Positions 1 through 9,402 of a stretch of DNA of 64,000 bases are shown piece by piece. Made by a program: the position numbers and the translations under genes. Position 1 is the stretch's first letter. Each line of letters begins with the position of its first letter. Under the pieces are notes generated by a model, which was not told the DNA's origin, made no database searches, and saw only the letters and a program-made list of their open reading frames with translations. Source of the DNA: Paucimonas sp. (GTDB lineage Bacteria; Pseudomonadota; Gammaproteobacteria; Pseudomonadales; Pseudomonadaceae). The stretch spans positions 1 through 64,000 of the forward strand of contig JAIRVG010000021.1 of assembly GCA_031253995.1 (NCBI GenBank), given 5' to 3'.

Positions 1-134
1 GCCAGCGCCAGCACGTTGTTCTTGAACTCGTTCGGCGAGAAGTCCTGCACCAGGGAAATCAGGCCGGTCTGGTGGTCGACCAGCAGGACTACGGCGTCGT
101 CTTTGTTCAGGCGGTTGTAGGTGGCGTTGGTCAT
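1..134 (-). CDS. Isochorismatase-family (YcaC-like) hydrolase, 5' part only
   Basis: The first 44 codons of a gene that continues beyond the left edge. The start is the ATG at 132-134, preceded by AGGA (aaaaggatttccaccATG on the minus strand). The translation begins MTNATYNRLNKDDAVV and continues with LLVDHQTGL, the first conserved strand and catalytic Asp region of the isochorismatase/YcaC cysteine hydrolase family. These are cytosolic hydrolases whose substrates are often unknown. The catalytic Lys and Cys lie outside the window, so activity cannot be judged. The neighbour to the right is divergent, and 135-375 separates them with no other gene visible. Confidence 0.75.
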   Translation of the reverse strand, partial: MTNATYNRLNKDDAVVLLVDHQTGLISLVQDFSPNEFKNNVLAL

Positions 135-375
135 GGTGGAAATCCTTTTGTTCGAGAGAGTGTTGGGTTGTTGTCGCTAAGTGAGGCCAGATTACTTAGC
201 TCTCGAAAAAGGATAAATCGGCTGAAAACGGTATGACTGTCATGCACAGGTAGACAATTCGATCACGCACCCTGTGTGCGGGTTTAGGGAAATGCTTCGT
301 TCCTGACCCTCCGCCTTTTGCAACGTACCTTGACCTTCCCTCCATCGGGAGGGACCAGCCAAAAAGGACTTTGCG

Positions 376-1071
376 ATGACCGACAACACCCAGGAACCCA
401 TGAACCTCAATTCCGCCGCCGTGGTGGAAAGCTCCCTGCTGGCCTTCGGCGCCGGCATGTCTGCGCAGAACCGCCAGGACGCGAAGAACAGCTACCTGTT
501 CGCCACCCTGGTCGCCAACAAGCGCCACGACCAGCTCATCCTCAGCGAAGCCTGGTTCGATTCTTTCCTCGACGCCATGAGCGATTGCGGCTGGACCGTG
601 GCCCGCCGCACCCACGAGAAGGAAAGCAGTACCGGGCAGTCGCTCAAGCTCGCCAATGTCGCGGTCAAGGCCGTGCAGGCGGCGGCGAGCAGCGTGCTCC
701 AGGGCGGTCCCCTGGTCCAGGCCCTGGGCCTGCTCGCGGAGAAGGCCATCGAAGGCCTGGGCAAGGACGACCAGGCCCTGACCCTGTTCAAGCGCAACCT
801 GTACAAGCAGTCCAATGTCACGGTCGGTGTGGCCTCGTGCATCGAGACCAAGGACGGCGAAGTGATCATGGCCCTCGGTTCGATCCAGCGCACCGTTCGT
901 AACGAAGACATCGACGTGCTGATCTTCGACTGGGACAGCAATACCTCGGCGACCTACCGCGGCACGGCAGCCCTGTCGTTCAACAGCCAGGTCTATGCGC
1001 GCACCCGCGACATCATCGAACAGCGCCTGGGCGATCGCGCGGTCTCGCGGATCATGGACTACGAAATCTGA
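376..1071 (+). CDS. Unknown protein, first of three tandem related genes
   Basis: A 231-residue protein I do not recognise. The start is supported by AAAAAGGACTTTGCG immediately before the ATG. There is no signal peptide or clear membrane helix, so a cytosolic protein or exported effector without a Sec signal is likely. The middle (about residues 90-135) is Ala/Leu-rich and helical, and the C-terminal third alternates strands and ends in a helix (RTRDIIEQRLGDR). A segment with an aromatic-rich helix followed by CGWTV (about residues 55-75) recurs in altered form in the next two genes (RRGWRV, FLGWDA), and the C-terminal FNSQVYARTRD matches FNARLFEQQF in the third. The three look like diverged paralogues in one transcription unit. 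Function is not inferable. Confidence 0.75.
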   Translation: MTDNTQEPMNLNSAAVVESSLLAFGAGMSAQNRQDAKNSYLFATLVANKRHDQLILSEAWFDSFLDAMSDCGWTVARRTHEKESSTGQSLKLANVAVKAVQAAASSVLQGGPLVQALGLLAEKAIEGLGKDDQALTLFKRNLYKQSNVTVGVASCIETKDGEVIMALGSIQRTVRNEDIDVLIFDWDSNTSATYRGTAALSFNSQVYARTRDIIEQRLGDRAVSRIMDYEI

Positions 1072-1112
1072 GCGAACGACCAGCCCCTGGGGATTTTCTG
1101 GAGTGAACGGAC

Positions 1113-1757
1113 ATGGATGTCGATGGCTATACGATGTGGATCACCGGGGGCAGTCTGGTGCTGGTCGCGCCGCAGGTCAGCGAGCCGGAGTGCCGCCATG
1201 CGCTGGCGGCCCTGCACCACGCGCAGTCATTGGCCGACGGGCTGATGGCTTCGCGTTTCGAGCAGTACCGGCGCTGGTACCGCGCCTACCGCTGCGCCCT
1301 CGGGCGACGCGGCTGGCGGGTCAGCCACAGCTGCCAGAGCGTGGAGACCGCAGGCAGCCGAACCCTGCTGGCGCCCACCCAGCCACTGCTGCTGTGGCTG
1401 GGCAGCCAGCATGCCGACCTGGGCGATGTGCTGGAACTGGGCATCGACGCCCTGGCCATGAATCCACAGGGACTCGAACAACTGGCACGCAGTGCCCTGC
1501 ACGAATGCCGCGGGACCACGCGCATGGTGCTGGAACTGGGCGTATTGCGCCCCGGTGCGCGGCTCAGCCTGTGCAGCATCGCCCTGGAGACCTGCGCCAG
1601 GCCCGCCGCCGACTGGCTGGTGGCGCCGCTGGCAGGGCAGACCCTGCGCGGCGACCTGTATTTCCAGGGCCTGATGGCCGAGCCGGCGCCGGAGCTGCTG
1701 GACGCCGGGCGCGACGCCTTCATCCGTCTGCCGCGCGCCGGCCACACCCTTCATTGA
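1113..1757 (+). CDS. Unknown protein, second of three tandem related genes
   Basis: A 214-residue protein of unknown function that starts 41 bases after the preceding stop (ATG after tgaacggac) and ends 11 bases before the next start, so the three genes are probably one operon. No signal peptide is apparent. Residues about 28-70 give an Ala-rich helix, a Tyr/Trp-rich helix (YRRWYRAYRCALGRRGW) and a short strand, the same order as in its two neighbours. The C-terminal part (LRGDLYFQGLMAEP) aligns loosely with the C-terminal strand-helix of the first gene. It is the most diverged of the three. No catalytic motif is evident. Confidence 0.7.
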   Translation: MDVDGYTMWITGGSLVLVAPQVSEPECRHALAALHHAQSLADGLMASRFEQYRRWYRAYRCALGRRGWRVSHSCQSVETAGSRTLLAPTQPLLLWLGSQHADLGDVLELGIDALAMNPQGLEQLARSALHECRGTTRMVLELGVLRPGARLSLCSIALETCARPAADWLVAPLAGQTLRGDLYFQGLMAEPAPELLDAGRDAFIRLPRAGHTLH

Positions 1758-1768
1758 GGTAAACCGTC

Positions 1769-2389
1769 ATGACAGAACAACTGCGGGCATCGGTGGTGGG
1801 CAACGCCCTGATGTCCTTCTTTCCCGAGGTCGATGCGCAGATGCGCGAGCAGGCGCAGACCGCCATGCTCTTCGCCCAGCGCGCGACCCGCGACGTGGTG
1901 GCCAGCGGTCAGGTCCGCGATGGCTACGACTACTACCTGCAACAGCTGAAGTTTCTCGGCTGGGATGCCACCTCTCCACGGGAACCCTTCGCTCCGGACC
2001 GGGAGCGGCGCAAGGTGCTGGACGAGATGCTGGCGCGCATCGGCGCCAGCGCCGATGAAGCCTTCAGTGATGTGACACGCTGGTCGCTGGACGCTTTGGA
2101 ACTGAACCAGCCGGCGCTGTTTCGCTTCGAACGATGCTCGCTGCAACAAGCGTCGTTCCAGCTGCTGCCGTGCCGGGTCAACCGGCCCGGCTACCTGGAC
2201 ATGGTGCTCTATCACGAAACCCTCGAACGGGAGGAACGCCTGACCGGTTTCCTCTACCGCGAACGGGTGGTGACCGGTGCGCGGGCGCAGCTGGTGCGCT
2301 TCAATGCCCGGCTGTTCGAGCAGCAGTTCGGCGAGCGTGTGCGCCAGCGCCTGTACCAGGCGCTGCTGGAGGAAGTGTGCGAGGTCTGA
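1769..2389 (+). CDS. Unknown protein, third of three tandem related genes
   Basis: A 206-residue protein of unknown function. The ATG at 1769 follows GAGGTAAACCGTC. The N-terminal half has the helix-YYLQQLKFLGWDA-strand pattern shared with the two upstream genes. The C-terminal half (FNARLFEQQFGERVRQRLYQALLEE) resembles the end of the first gene. It has no signal peptide or membrane helix. Its stop codon abuts the stop of the convergent marC-family gene without a spacer (2389/2390), leaving no room for a separate terminator. Confidence 0.7.
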   Translation: MTEQLRASVVGNALMSFFPEVDAQMREQAQTAMLFAQRATRDVVASGQVRDGYDYYLQQLKFLGWDATSPREPFAPDRERRKVLDEMLARIGASADEAFSDVTRWSLDALELNQPALFRFERCSLQQASFQLLPCRVNRPGYLDMVLYHETLEREERLTGFLYRERVVTGARAQLVRFNARLFEQQFGERVRQRLYQALLEEVCEV

Positions 2390-2986
2390 TCAGGACACCA
2401 GGTAACCCTTGATCCCGGTGAAGATGATCTGCGCGGCCAGGGCACAGACGAACAGGCCCATCAACCGGCTGACGATCTGCAGCCCCTGGTCGCCGAGGAT
2501 CCGTTCGATACGGTTCGACAGGTAGAGCACCAGGCCGACGGTGACGCTGGCCAGGGCGATACTGACGATGGCCAGCAGCTTGTCGTCCCAGTGCGGCTGG
2601 CTGACGCCCATCACCAGCAGGGCACCGATGGTCCCCGGGCCGACGGTCAGGGGGATGGTCAGCGGGACGATGGTCACGTCCTGCTGCACGTTGTCGGTCT
2701 GCACCGCCGACTTGCCCTGGGCCATGCCCAGCGCCGAGATGAACAGCACGCTGCCGGCGCCGATACGGAAGGCATCCGCGGTGATGCCGAACACGCCGAA
2801 GATCACCCGCCCGAACAGGTACAGCAGCACGCTGGCCACCAGCACGCCCATCGCCACCTTCCAGGCCAGGTGCTTGCGCTCCTTGCTGGAGTAGCCGCGG
2901 GTCAGGCTGATGAAGCACGACAGGACGAAGAACGGGCTGTAGAGCACGAGCATCTTCAGGTAAACGCTGAACAACTCATGGAGCAT
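2390..2986 (-). CDS. MarC-family integral membrane protein
   Basis: A 198-residue protein with about six hydrophobic helices spread over its length and the conserved MarC/UPF0056 centre TIVPLTIPLTVGPGTIG (about residues 110-126), which includes the family's paired NPL-like half-motif. Length matches the family (about 200-220). MarC proteins are inner-membrane proteins of unresolved function. The old link to multiple antibiotic resistance was not upheld. In P. aeruginosa a protein of this kind sits beside retS, as here. The gene ends against the unknown three-gene cluster and starts 36 bases after the retS stop on the same strand, so co-transcription with retS is possible. Confidence 0.85.
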   Translation of the reverse strand: MLHELFSVYLKMLVLYSPFFVLSCFISLTRGYSSKERKHLAWKVAMGVLVASVLLYLFGRVIFGVFGITADAFRIGAGSVLFISALGMAQGKSAVQTDNVQQDVTIVPLTIPLTVGPGTIGALLVMGVSQPHWDDKLLAIVSIALASVTVGLVLYLSNRIERILGDQGLQIVSRLMGLFVCALAAQIIFTGIKGYLVS

Positions 2987-3022
2987 GGTCTGGGCTCGCG
3001 AAAGAGAGAGGCGGCGATTGTA

Positions 3023-5806
3023 TCAGCGCGGCAGCGGCGCATCGGCGGGCGGGCGAGACTGTTCGCGGCGTGCCACCCACTGCTCCACCAGCTCGCGCAG
3101 TTGCGACAGCTCCACCGGCTTGGACATGTGCCCGTCCATGCCGGCGATGCGCGCGCGCTCCTTGTGCTCGGCGAGGATATGCGCGGTCAGCGCCACCACC
3201 GGCGTACGCGGACGGCCCATGGCGGTCTCCCAGGCACGCAGTTGCTGGGTCGCGGAGAAACCGTCGAGGATCGGCATCTCGCAGTCCATCAGCACCAGGT
3301 CGTACTGCTTGGCCTTCATCGCCTTGAGCGCTTCCTCGCCGTTGCTGGCGGTGTCCGGCTCGATGCTGAGCTTGCCGAGCATGCCGCGGATGACCTTGGT
3401 GGAGATGCTGTTGTCCTCGGCGACGAGGATGCGGAAGTCCGCCGGCAGGTCGATCGGCACCGGCCGGGGCGGTGGCGCCAGGCTCGGCGGCGGGGCCTTG
3501 CTGCGCTGGGCCAGTTCTTCGGCGAGGGTGGTCTTCAGCGTATAGCCCGCCACCGGCTTGGCGAGGATGCGCTTGACCCCGGCATTGCGCGCGATGATCT
3601 TGCTCGGCGCGTTGCTGATGCCGGTGAGCATCACCAGCAGGATGTCGTGGTTGAGGCTCGGGTCTTCCTTGATCTTGGCCGCCAGTTGCATGCCGGTCAT
3701 GCCCGGCATGTTCTGGTCGAGCAACACCGCGTCGAAGTAGTCGCGAAGGTGCGCCTTGGTCCGCAGCAGGGCCAGCGCTTCCTTGCCCGACGGCACGGCG
3801 CTGACGTTCATGCCCCAGGCGCCGCACTGTTGTACCAGGACCTTGCGGCAGGTGTCGTTGTCGTCCACCACCAGCACCCGGGCGCCGCGCAGCGAGGCGT
3901 CGAGGTCGGTGGCCGGCTGTTCCAGGCGTTGGGCGTCCAGGGGCAGGGTCAGCCACAGGGTGTTGCCCTGGCTGTGGCTGGTCTTGATGCCGAATTCGCC
4001 CTGCATCAGGTTGATCAGCTGCTTGGCGATGACCAGGCCCAGGTGCCCGCCCAGCTTGTTGCTGGAAAGGAAGTGCTTGCTGTGCAGCTCGGCCTGCAGC
4101 AGGGCGTCGCGCTCGCCGGCCTGCATGGCTTCGCCGCTGTCCTGCACGGCGATGCGCAGGCGCGGGCTGTCGCCGCGCTGGTCGAGGGCCACCACCAGCA
4201 GGATCTCGCCGTGGTCGGTCTTCTTCAGGGCATTGTCGAGCAGGCTGAGCATGGCCTGGCGCAGGCGGGTCGGGTCGCCGCTGATCACCCGCGGTACCTG
4301 CGGCTGGGTGAAGCTGATCAGCTCGATGTTCTGCTGTTCGGCCTTGGCCCGGAAGATCCCCAGGCAATCCTCGATCAGGGCGTTGAGGTCGAACTGCACA
4401 TCGTCCAGCTCGATCTGTCCGGACTCCAGCTTGGAGATGTCGAGGATCTCGTTGATCAGGGTCAGCAGCTCGTTGCCGGCGCTGTGGATGGTCTGCACGT
4501 AGTCGCGCTGCTTGACCGACAGCGGCGTGCCGAGGAGCAGCTCGGTCATGCCCAGCACGCCGTTCATCGGGGTGCGGATCTCGTGGCTGATCTTGGCCAG
4601 GAACTCGGCCTTGGCGTTGATCTCGGCGTTGCTCGCCGCCTGTTCGCGGCTGGCGCTGAAGCGCGCCTCGCTGATGCTGCGCAGGCGTTCGCTGACCGCC
4701 AGGTTGAGCAGCAGGCCGCAGAACACGGTGAGCCCGAGGAGGATGAACAGCAGCCACAGGGTCGGCGTGCGGGTCAGGCCGAGCAGGGCCGGCAGCACCA
4801 CCAGGCAGCCGAGGTTGAAGATCAGCATCCCCAGGGCGAACAGCCGCGCCGGGGCGAAACCCTTGTACCAGTGCCAGGTGGAAACGCCGAGCATGCTCAG
4901 GCAGCCGAGGGCGACCAGGGCGTAGGTCATCAGGTTCAGCGGCAGGGTATCGACGAACAGCAGCAGAAGGCCGCAGAACATCACCAGGATCATCTGCCCG
5001 TGGATCAGGCGGTTGACCCGCGAGGGGCCGAGCGGCGCGAAGAAGCGCTGGGTGAAGGCCAGCCCGCACAGGGTGGCGAGCATCACCGTGAGATACGCGG
5101 CCGGGGTCTGTGCGGTGTGCCAGAGGTTCCACGGACCGCTGAGATTGAGCAGGATCAGCGCACTGAGCAGCATCAGCACGTGGTAGCCGGCCAGCCACAG
5201 GCTGCTGGCCGAGCGGGAATAGGCGAAGCGGGTGAGGTTGTGCAGGACCAGCATGCCCAGGCAGCCGAACAGCAGGCCGAAGAGCAGCGGACGACGCTGG
5301 TCGGCGGCGGCGGCGACCGCCGGCAGCAGGCTGATGCCGGGACGCAACTGGTGTTCGGACACCAGCCGCAGGTAGACGTCCAGCGCCGCGGAACTGGCGG
5401 GCAGGGACAGCAGTTGTTCGCTGTTGCTCAGGGTCAGCAGGCCGCTGTCACCACGACGACCGTTATGGAACTGCTGCAGCAGGTTGTTGCCGTCGAGGAC
5501 GTAGAGGTCCAGGCGCGACAGGTCGGGGGCGAAGACGCGAATCACCTGCTCTTGCTGGCCGGGCGGCAAGCGATAGTGCAACCACAGTGCCTGGTTGGGC
5601 GCGGCGGCGTTGAGCTGGCTGAGTTCGATGGGGCTGAACTGGTTGCGGTAGCGTTCGGAGCGGATGTCGCCAAGTTGCAGGTTGGCCTGGTTGTCGAGCA
5701 GAACCGCCCAACCGCTGCCGGAATCGGCGAATGCCGGGGGCAGGCAGAGCAGGGTCAGCAGGCTGACGATGGTTCCAATGGCAATCCTGAGCCAACTCAC
5801 GACCAT
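3023..5806 (-). CDS. retS: RetS hybrid sensor kinase / response regulator
   Basis: A 927-residue inner-membrane hybrid kinase. Domains in order: signal peptide (residues 1-27), periplasmic 7TMR-DISMED2 sensory domain (about 35-165), seven-helix 7TMR-DISM region (about 180-385), HisKA with SHEIRTPMNG (His408), a HATPase region, then two receiver domains with phospho-acceptors at about Asp697 (LLDQNMPG) and Asp841 (LMDCEMP). This architecture and the purD neighbour identify RetS. In P. aeruginosa RetS binds the GacS kinase and blocks GacA/RsmY/RsmZ signalling, keeping cells in a motile, acute-infection state and holding back biofilm and type VI secretion. The start has a good RBS (aggaagggatATG) and immediately encodes the signal peptide. 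Confidence 0.93.
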   Translation of the reverse strand: MVVSWLRIAIGTIVSLLTLLCLPPAFADSGSGWAVLLDNQANLQLGDIRSERYRNQFSPIELSQLNAAAPNQALWLHYRLPPGQQEQVIRVFAPDLSRLDLYVLDGNNLLQQFHNGRRGDSGLLTLSNSEQLLSLPASSAALDVYLRLVSEHQLRPGISLLPAVAAAADQRRPLLFGLLFGCLGMLVLHNLTRFAYSRSASSLWLAGYHVLMLLSALILLNLSGPWNLWHTAQTPAAYLTVMLATLCGLAFTQRFFAPLGPSRVNRLIHGQMILVMFCGLLLLFVDTLPLNLMTYALVALGCLSMLGVSTWHWYKGFAPARLFALGMLIFNLGCLVVLPALLGLTRTPTLWLLFILLGLTVFCGLLLNLAVSERLRSISEARFSASREQAASNAEINAKAEFLAKISHEIRTPMNGVLGMTELLLGTPLSVKQRDYVQTIHSAGNELLTLINEILDISKLESGQIELDDVQFDLNALIEDCLGIFRAKAEQQNIELISFTQPQVPRVISGDPTRLRQAMLSLLDNALKKTDHGEILLVVALDQRGDSPRLRIAVQDSGEAMQAGERDALLQAELHSKHFLSSNKLGGHLGLVIAKQLINLMQGEFGIKTSHSQGNTLWLTLPLDAQRLEQPATDLDASLRGARVLVVDDNDTCRKVLVQQCGAWGMNVSAVPSGKEALALLRTKAHLRDYFDAVLLDQNMPGMTGMQLAAKIKEDPSLNHDILLVMLTGISNAPSKIIARNAGVKRILAKPVAGYTLKTTLAEELAQRSKAPPPSLAPPPRPVPIDLPADFRILVAEDNSISTKVIRGMLGKLSIEPDTASNGEEALKAMKAKQYDLVLMDCEMPILDGFSATQQLRAWETAMGRPRTPVVALTAHILAEHKERARIAGMDGHMSKPVELSQLRELVEQWVARREQSRPPADAPLPR

Positions 5807-5936
5807 ATCCCTTCCTAGCTTGATGCCGGTGCACCACTATGCGCGGCGCGCCGAGTCGAAGGCAAGGCCCCGGCGGGGCCCTGTCGACTGGCCGGAGGCC
5901 GCGCCGTGCGGGCGCTGCGCCTCCAGGACCTGCGAT

Positions 5937-7232
5937 TTACTCCTGATGCTCGCCACGTTCGCGGGCAATGGCACGATAGCCGATGTCCTTGCGGTAGAAA
6001 GCGCCTTCCCAGTCGAGTTCCGCAGCCAGGCGATAAGCCTGTTGCTGTGCAGCTTCGACGGTGTCGCCCAAGGCCGTGGCGCAGAGCACGCGACCACCGC
6101 TGGTGACGACCTGGCCGTCCTTCAGCGCGGTACCGGCGTGGAACACCTTGCCCTGCAGCGCGGCAGCGGCTTGCAGGCCCTTGATCGGTGCGCCCTTGGC
6201 GTAGTCGCCAGGGTAGCCGCCGGCGGCCAGCACCACGCCCAGGCTCGGACGCGGATCCCAGACCGCTTCGACCTTGTCCAGGGCCTTGGCCAGCGCGGCC
6301 TCGACCAGCAGTACCAGGCTCGACTCCAGGCGCAGCATGATCGGCTGGGTTTCCGGGTCGCCGAAGCGGCAGTTGAACTCGATGACCTTGGGGTTGCCCG
6401 CCTTGTCGATCATCAGGCCAGCGTAGAGGAAGCCGGTGTAGACGTTGCCTTCGGCAGCCATGCCGCGCACGGTCGGGTAGATCACCTGGTCCATGACGCG
6501 CTGGTGCACGTCGGCGGTGACCACCGGGGCCGGGGAGTAGGCGCCCATGCCACCGGTGTTCGGGCCGGTGTCGGCGTCGCCGACGCGCTTGTGGTCCTGG
6601 CTGGTGGCCATTGGCAGCACGTTGGCGCCGTCGACCATGACGATGAAGCTGGCTTCCTCGCCGTCGAGGAACTCTTCGATAACCACGCGGGAACCGGCGT
6701 CGCCGAAGGCGTTGCCAGCGAGCATGTCACGCACGGCGTCCTCGGCTTCGGCCAGGGTCATGGCGACGATCACCCCCTTGCCTGCGGCCAGGCCGTCGGC
6801 CTTGATCACGATCGGCGCGCCTTTTTCCTGCAGGTAGGCCAGGGCCGGCTCGATCTCGGTGAAGTTCTGGTAGTCGGCGGTAGGGATCTTGTGGCGGGCC
6901 AGGAAGTCCTTGGTGAAGGCCTTGGAGCCTTCCAGCTGGGCAGCGCCGGCGGTCGGACCGAAGCAGTCCAGGCCGCGCTTGCGGAACAGGTCGACGACAC
7001 CGGCGACCAGCGGTGCTTCCGGGCCGACGATGGTCAGGCCGACGTTCTTCTCGGCGAAGTCGGCCAGTTGCTCCAGGGCCAGTACGTCGATGGCGACGTT
7101 CTCGCACTTGGCTTCGGTGGCGGTACCGGCGTTGCCCGGGGCGACGAAGACTTTCTCGATACGCGGGTCCTGGGCGACTTTCCAGGCCAGGGCGTGCTCA
7201 CGGCCGCCGCTGCCGATGATCAAAACGTTCAT
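5937..7232 (-). CDS. purD: Phosphoribosylamine-glycine ligase
   Basis: A 431-residue ATP-grasp enzyme that joins glycine to 5-phosphoribosylamine in step 2 of IMP synthesis. The start at 7232 is chosen over an in-frame upstream codon because it has AAGGAG seven bases before it and opens with the canonical MNVLIIGSGGREHALAWK. Further family signatures are GPEAPLVAGVVD, GLAAGKGV (ATP-grasp loop) and FNCRFGDPETQ (metal and nucleotide binding). It lies downstream of purH on the same strand with about 170 bases between them, filled by a hairpin repeat, so purHD may be one operon. A GC-rich hairpin (5866-5883) lies after the stop but has no T-run. Confidence 0.96.
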   Translation of the reverse strand: MNVLIIGSGGREHALAWKVAQDPRIEKVFVAPGNAGTATEAKCENVAIDVLALEQLADFAEKNVGLTIVGPEAPLVAGVVDLFRKRGLDCFGPTAGAAQLEGSKAFTKDFLARHKIPTADYQNFTEIEPALAYLQEKGAPIVIKADGLAAGKGVIVAMTLAEAEDAVRDMLAGNAFGDAGSRVVIEEFLDGEEASFIVMVDGANVLPMATSQDHKRVGDADTGPNTGGMGAYSPAPVVTADVHQRVMDQVIYPTVRGMAAEGNVYTGFLYAGLMIDKAGNPKVIEFNCRFGDPETQPIMLRLESSLVLLVEAALAKALDKVEAVWDPRPSLGVVLAAGGYPGDYAKGAPIKGLQAAAALQGKVFHAGTALKDGQVVTSGGRVLCATALGDTVEAAQQQAYRLAAELDWEGAFYRKDIGYRAIARERGEHQE

Positions 7233-7251
7233 TGGGACAGACTCCTTCGGA

Positions 7252-7400
7252 GAAGCTGCAAGCTGCAAGTTTCAAGAAAAAGCGGACCTCGCTGTTTGCT
7301 CGTTTGCTTGCAACTCTGAAATTTAAAGGGCCACAGCAGCAGGAAAGGTGCACGCGCCGTGCTCTTTCCTGCTGCTTGCAGCTTGAAGCTTGTAACTGCT
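7252..7400. repeat. Hairpin-forming intergenic repeat, copy 1
   Basis: The purD-purH gap contains inverted arms built from the word gctgcaagcttcaagctgcaag: left arm about 7254-7276, right arm about 7370-7397. A second inner hairpin sits between them (gcagcaggaaag ... ctttcctgctgc). The same arms occur at 10536-10626 upstream of dusB. It is not protein-coding. It could fold in the purH transcript and affect message stability between purH and purD. Confidence 0.7.
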
Positions 7401-7401
7401 C

Positions 7402-9003
7402 TTAGTGGCGGAAGTGGCGCATGCCGGTGAAGACCATTGCGATACCTGCCTCATCGGCGGCGGCAATGACTTCGGCGTCGCGCATCGAGCCACCTGGCTG
7501 GATGACGGCGGTGATGCCCACTTTCGCAGCGTTGTCGATGCCGTCACGGAACGGGAAGAACGCGTCCGAGGCCATGACCGCACCCTGTACCTGCAGGCCA
7601 GCATGCTCGGCCTTGATTGCAGCGATGCGTGCGGAGTTGACGCGGCTCATCTGGCCGGCGCCGACGCCGATGGTCTGGCGGTTCTTGGCGTAGACGATGG
7701 CGTTGGACTTGACGAACTTGGCCACTTTCCAGGCGAAGATCAGGTCGTGGATTTCCTGCTCGCTCGGGGCGCGCTGGGTAACCACCTTGAGGTCGCCCTC
7801 GGTGATCATGCCGATGTCGCGGCTCTGTACCAGCAGGCCGCCGGTGACGCGCTTGTAGTCCCAGGCAGCGGCACGCTCGGCCGACCATTCGCCGCAGGCC
7901 AGCAGGCGCACGTTGGCCTTGGCCGCGACCACGGCACGGGCTTCCTCGCTGACGCTCGGGGCGATGATCACTTCGACGAACTGGCGCTCGACGATGGCGC
8001 GGGCGGTCTCGCCGTCCAGCTCGCGGTTGAAGGCGATGATGCCGCCGAAGGCCGACTCGGTGTCGGTGGCGTAGGCCAGTTCGTAGGCCTGGCGGATGCC
8101 GCCTTCAGGGCTGACCGCGACGCCGCACGGGTTGGCGTGCTTGACGATGACGCAGGCCGGCTTGACGAAGCTCTTCACGCATTCCAGCGCGGCGTCGGTG
8201 TCGGCCACGTTGTTGTACGACAGTTCCTTGCCTTGCAGCTGCACCGAGGTGGCGATGCCGACTTCGGAAGGCTTGGCCTCGACATAGAACGCCGCGCTCT
8301 GGTGCGGGTTCTCGCCGTAGCGCATTTCCTGGGCCTTGATGAACTGGCTGTTGAAGGTGCGCGGGAATTCGCTGCGGCCTTCGGTGGACAGGGTCTCGGC
8401 GGCCTGGTTCACGGTGCCCATGTAGTTGGCGATCATGCCGTCGTAGGCAGCGGTGTGCTCGAACGCCTTGAGCATCAGGTCGAAGCGCTGGGCGTAGGTC
8501 AGGCCACCGGCCTTGAGGTTTTCGAGGACGCTGGCGTAGTCGCTGGCGTTGACCACGATGGCCACGTCCTTGTGGTTCTTGGCCGCGGAACGGACCATGG
8601 TCGGGCCGCCGATGTCGATGTTCTCGATGGCGGTCGGCAGGTCGCAGCCCGGCTTGGAGATGGTGGCTTCGAACGGGTACAGGTTGACGGCGACCAGGTC
8701 GATCGGCTTGATCCCGTGCTCCTGCATGATGGCGTCGTCGGTGCCGCGACGGCCGAGGATGCCGCCGTGGATTTTCGGATGCAGGGTCTTGACCCGGCCG
8801 TCCATCATTTCCGCGAAGCCGGTGTAGTCGGCGACTTCGACCGCGGCGACGCCGTTGTCCTGGAGCAGCTTGAAGGTGCCGCCGGTAGACAGGATCTCGA
8901 CGCCGAGCGCTTCGAGCTCACGGGCGAATTCGAGGATCCCGGTCTTGTCGGAAACGCTGATCAAGGCACGGCGGATCGGCAGGCGGGTAGTCTGGTCGGT
9001 CAT
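7402..9003 (-). CDS. purH: Bifunctional AICAR formyltransferase / IMP cyclohydrolase
   Basis: A 533-residue enzyme for the last two steps of IMP synthesis. The N-terminal IMP cyclohydrolase (MGS-like) domain begins [12 protein letters not shown] and includes GGTFKLL and [13 protein letters not shown]. The C-terminal transformylase domain includes [22 protein letters not shown] and [10 protein letters not shown], the folate/AICAR site. Length fits the family (about 530). The ATG at 9003 is preferred to one four codons upstream because GGAATCTGAA precedes it and the encoded MTDQTTRLP start is what I expect in Pseudomonas. The gene lies after fis, from which a terminator separates it. Confidence 0.96.
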   Translation of the reverse strand: MTDQTTRLPIRRALISVSDKTGILEFARELEALGVEILSTGGTFKLLQDNGVAAVEVADYTGFAEMMDGRVKTLHPKIHGGILGRRGTDDAIMQEHGIKPIDLVAVNLYPFEATISKPGCDLPTAIENIDIGGPTMVRSAAKNHKDVAIVVNASDYASVLENLKAGGLTYAQRFDLMLKAFEHTAAYDGMIANYMGTVNQAAETLSTEGRSEFPRTFNSQFIKAQEMRYGENPHQSAAFYVEAKPSEVGIATSVQLQGKELSYNNVADTDAALECVKSFVKPACVIVKHANPCGVAVSPEGGIRQAYELAYATDTESAFGGIIAFNRELDGETARAIVERQFVEVIIAPSVSEEARAVVAAKANVRLLACGEWSAERAAAWDYKRVTGGLLVQSRDIGMITEGDLKVVTQRAPSEQEIHDLIFAWKVAKFVKSNAIVYAKNRQTIGVGAGQMSRVNSARIAAIKAEHAGLQVQGAVMASDAFFPFRDGIDNAAKVGITAVIQPGGSMRDAEVIAAADEAGIAMVFTGMRHFRH

Positions 9004-9034
9004 TTCAGATTCCATAACGCGGTGGAGTCAGCAA

Positions 9035-9064
9035 AAAAGGCGACCTCGCGGAGAGTCGCCTTTT
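9035..9064 (-). terminator. Rho-independent terminator of dusB-fis
   Basis: A 10-bp stem (aaaaggcgac / gtcgcctttt) with a 10-base loop. On the minus strand it is followed by a run of T's, 17 bases after the fis stop and upstream of purH. It therefore ends the dusB-fis transcript and leaves purH needing its own promoter. Confidence 0.85.
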
Positions 9065-9081
9065 CTGGTTGGGATTCGTGC

Positions 9082-9402
9082 TTACAACAGGTCGTACTGC
9101 TTGAGTTTCTTGCGCAAGGTGCCCCGGTTCAGCCCCAGCAGCTCGCTGGCCTTGGTCTGGTTGCCCTTGACGTAGTTCATCACGCTTTCGAGCAAGGGGG
9201 CCTCGACTTCCGAGAGCACCAGGTTGTACACGTCCGTGACAGCAGCGCCTTCGAGGTGGGCGAAATAGTTGTGCAGCGCCTTCTCCACGCTTCCGCGAAG
9301 GGTCTGGCCCTCTTCGCTGGGGGTATTGAGGTGCTGTTTCAGGTTGACGTTGTCGCTCACGGGCGTTGTTCCACTCACTAAAGTCTCGGTCATCATCGTC
9401 AT
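9082..9402 (-). CDS. fis: DNA-binding nucleoid protein Fis
   Basis: A 106-residue Fis. The C-terminal half is nearly invariant in the family: [19 protein letters not shown], then [14 protein letters not shown], giving the helix-turn-helix. The N-terminal region carries the residues that contact Hin/Gin recombinases in enteric Fis. Fis bends DNA, compacts the nucleoid and modulates rRNA and growth-phase genes. Its ATG overlaps the dusB stop (ATGA at 9399-9402), the arrangement known for the dusB-fis operon in many gammaproteobacteria, so it is translationally coupled to dusB. A terminator follows. Confidence 0.96.
   Translation of the reverse strand: MTMMTETLVSGTTPVSDNVNLKQHLNTPSEEGQTLRGSVEKALHNYFAHLEGAAVTDVYNLVLSEVEAPLLESVMNYVKGNQTKASELLGLNRGTLRKKLKQYDLL

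Noticed and set aside
2591..5818. A 1075-residue open frame antisense to retS
   Set aside because: Composition is typical of a GC shadow (Gln, His, Arg, Val runs) and the minus strand has a complete hybrid kinase.
5866..5883. Possible terminator after purD (ggccccg/cggggcc)
   Set aside because: The stem has no T-run on the minus strand, so I do not call it a terminator.
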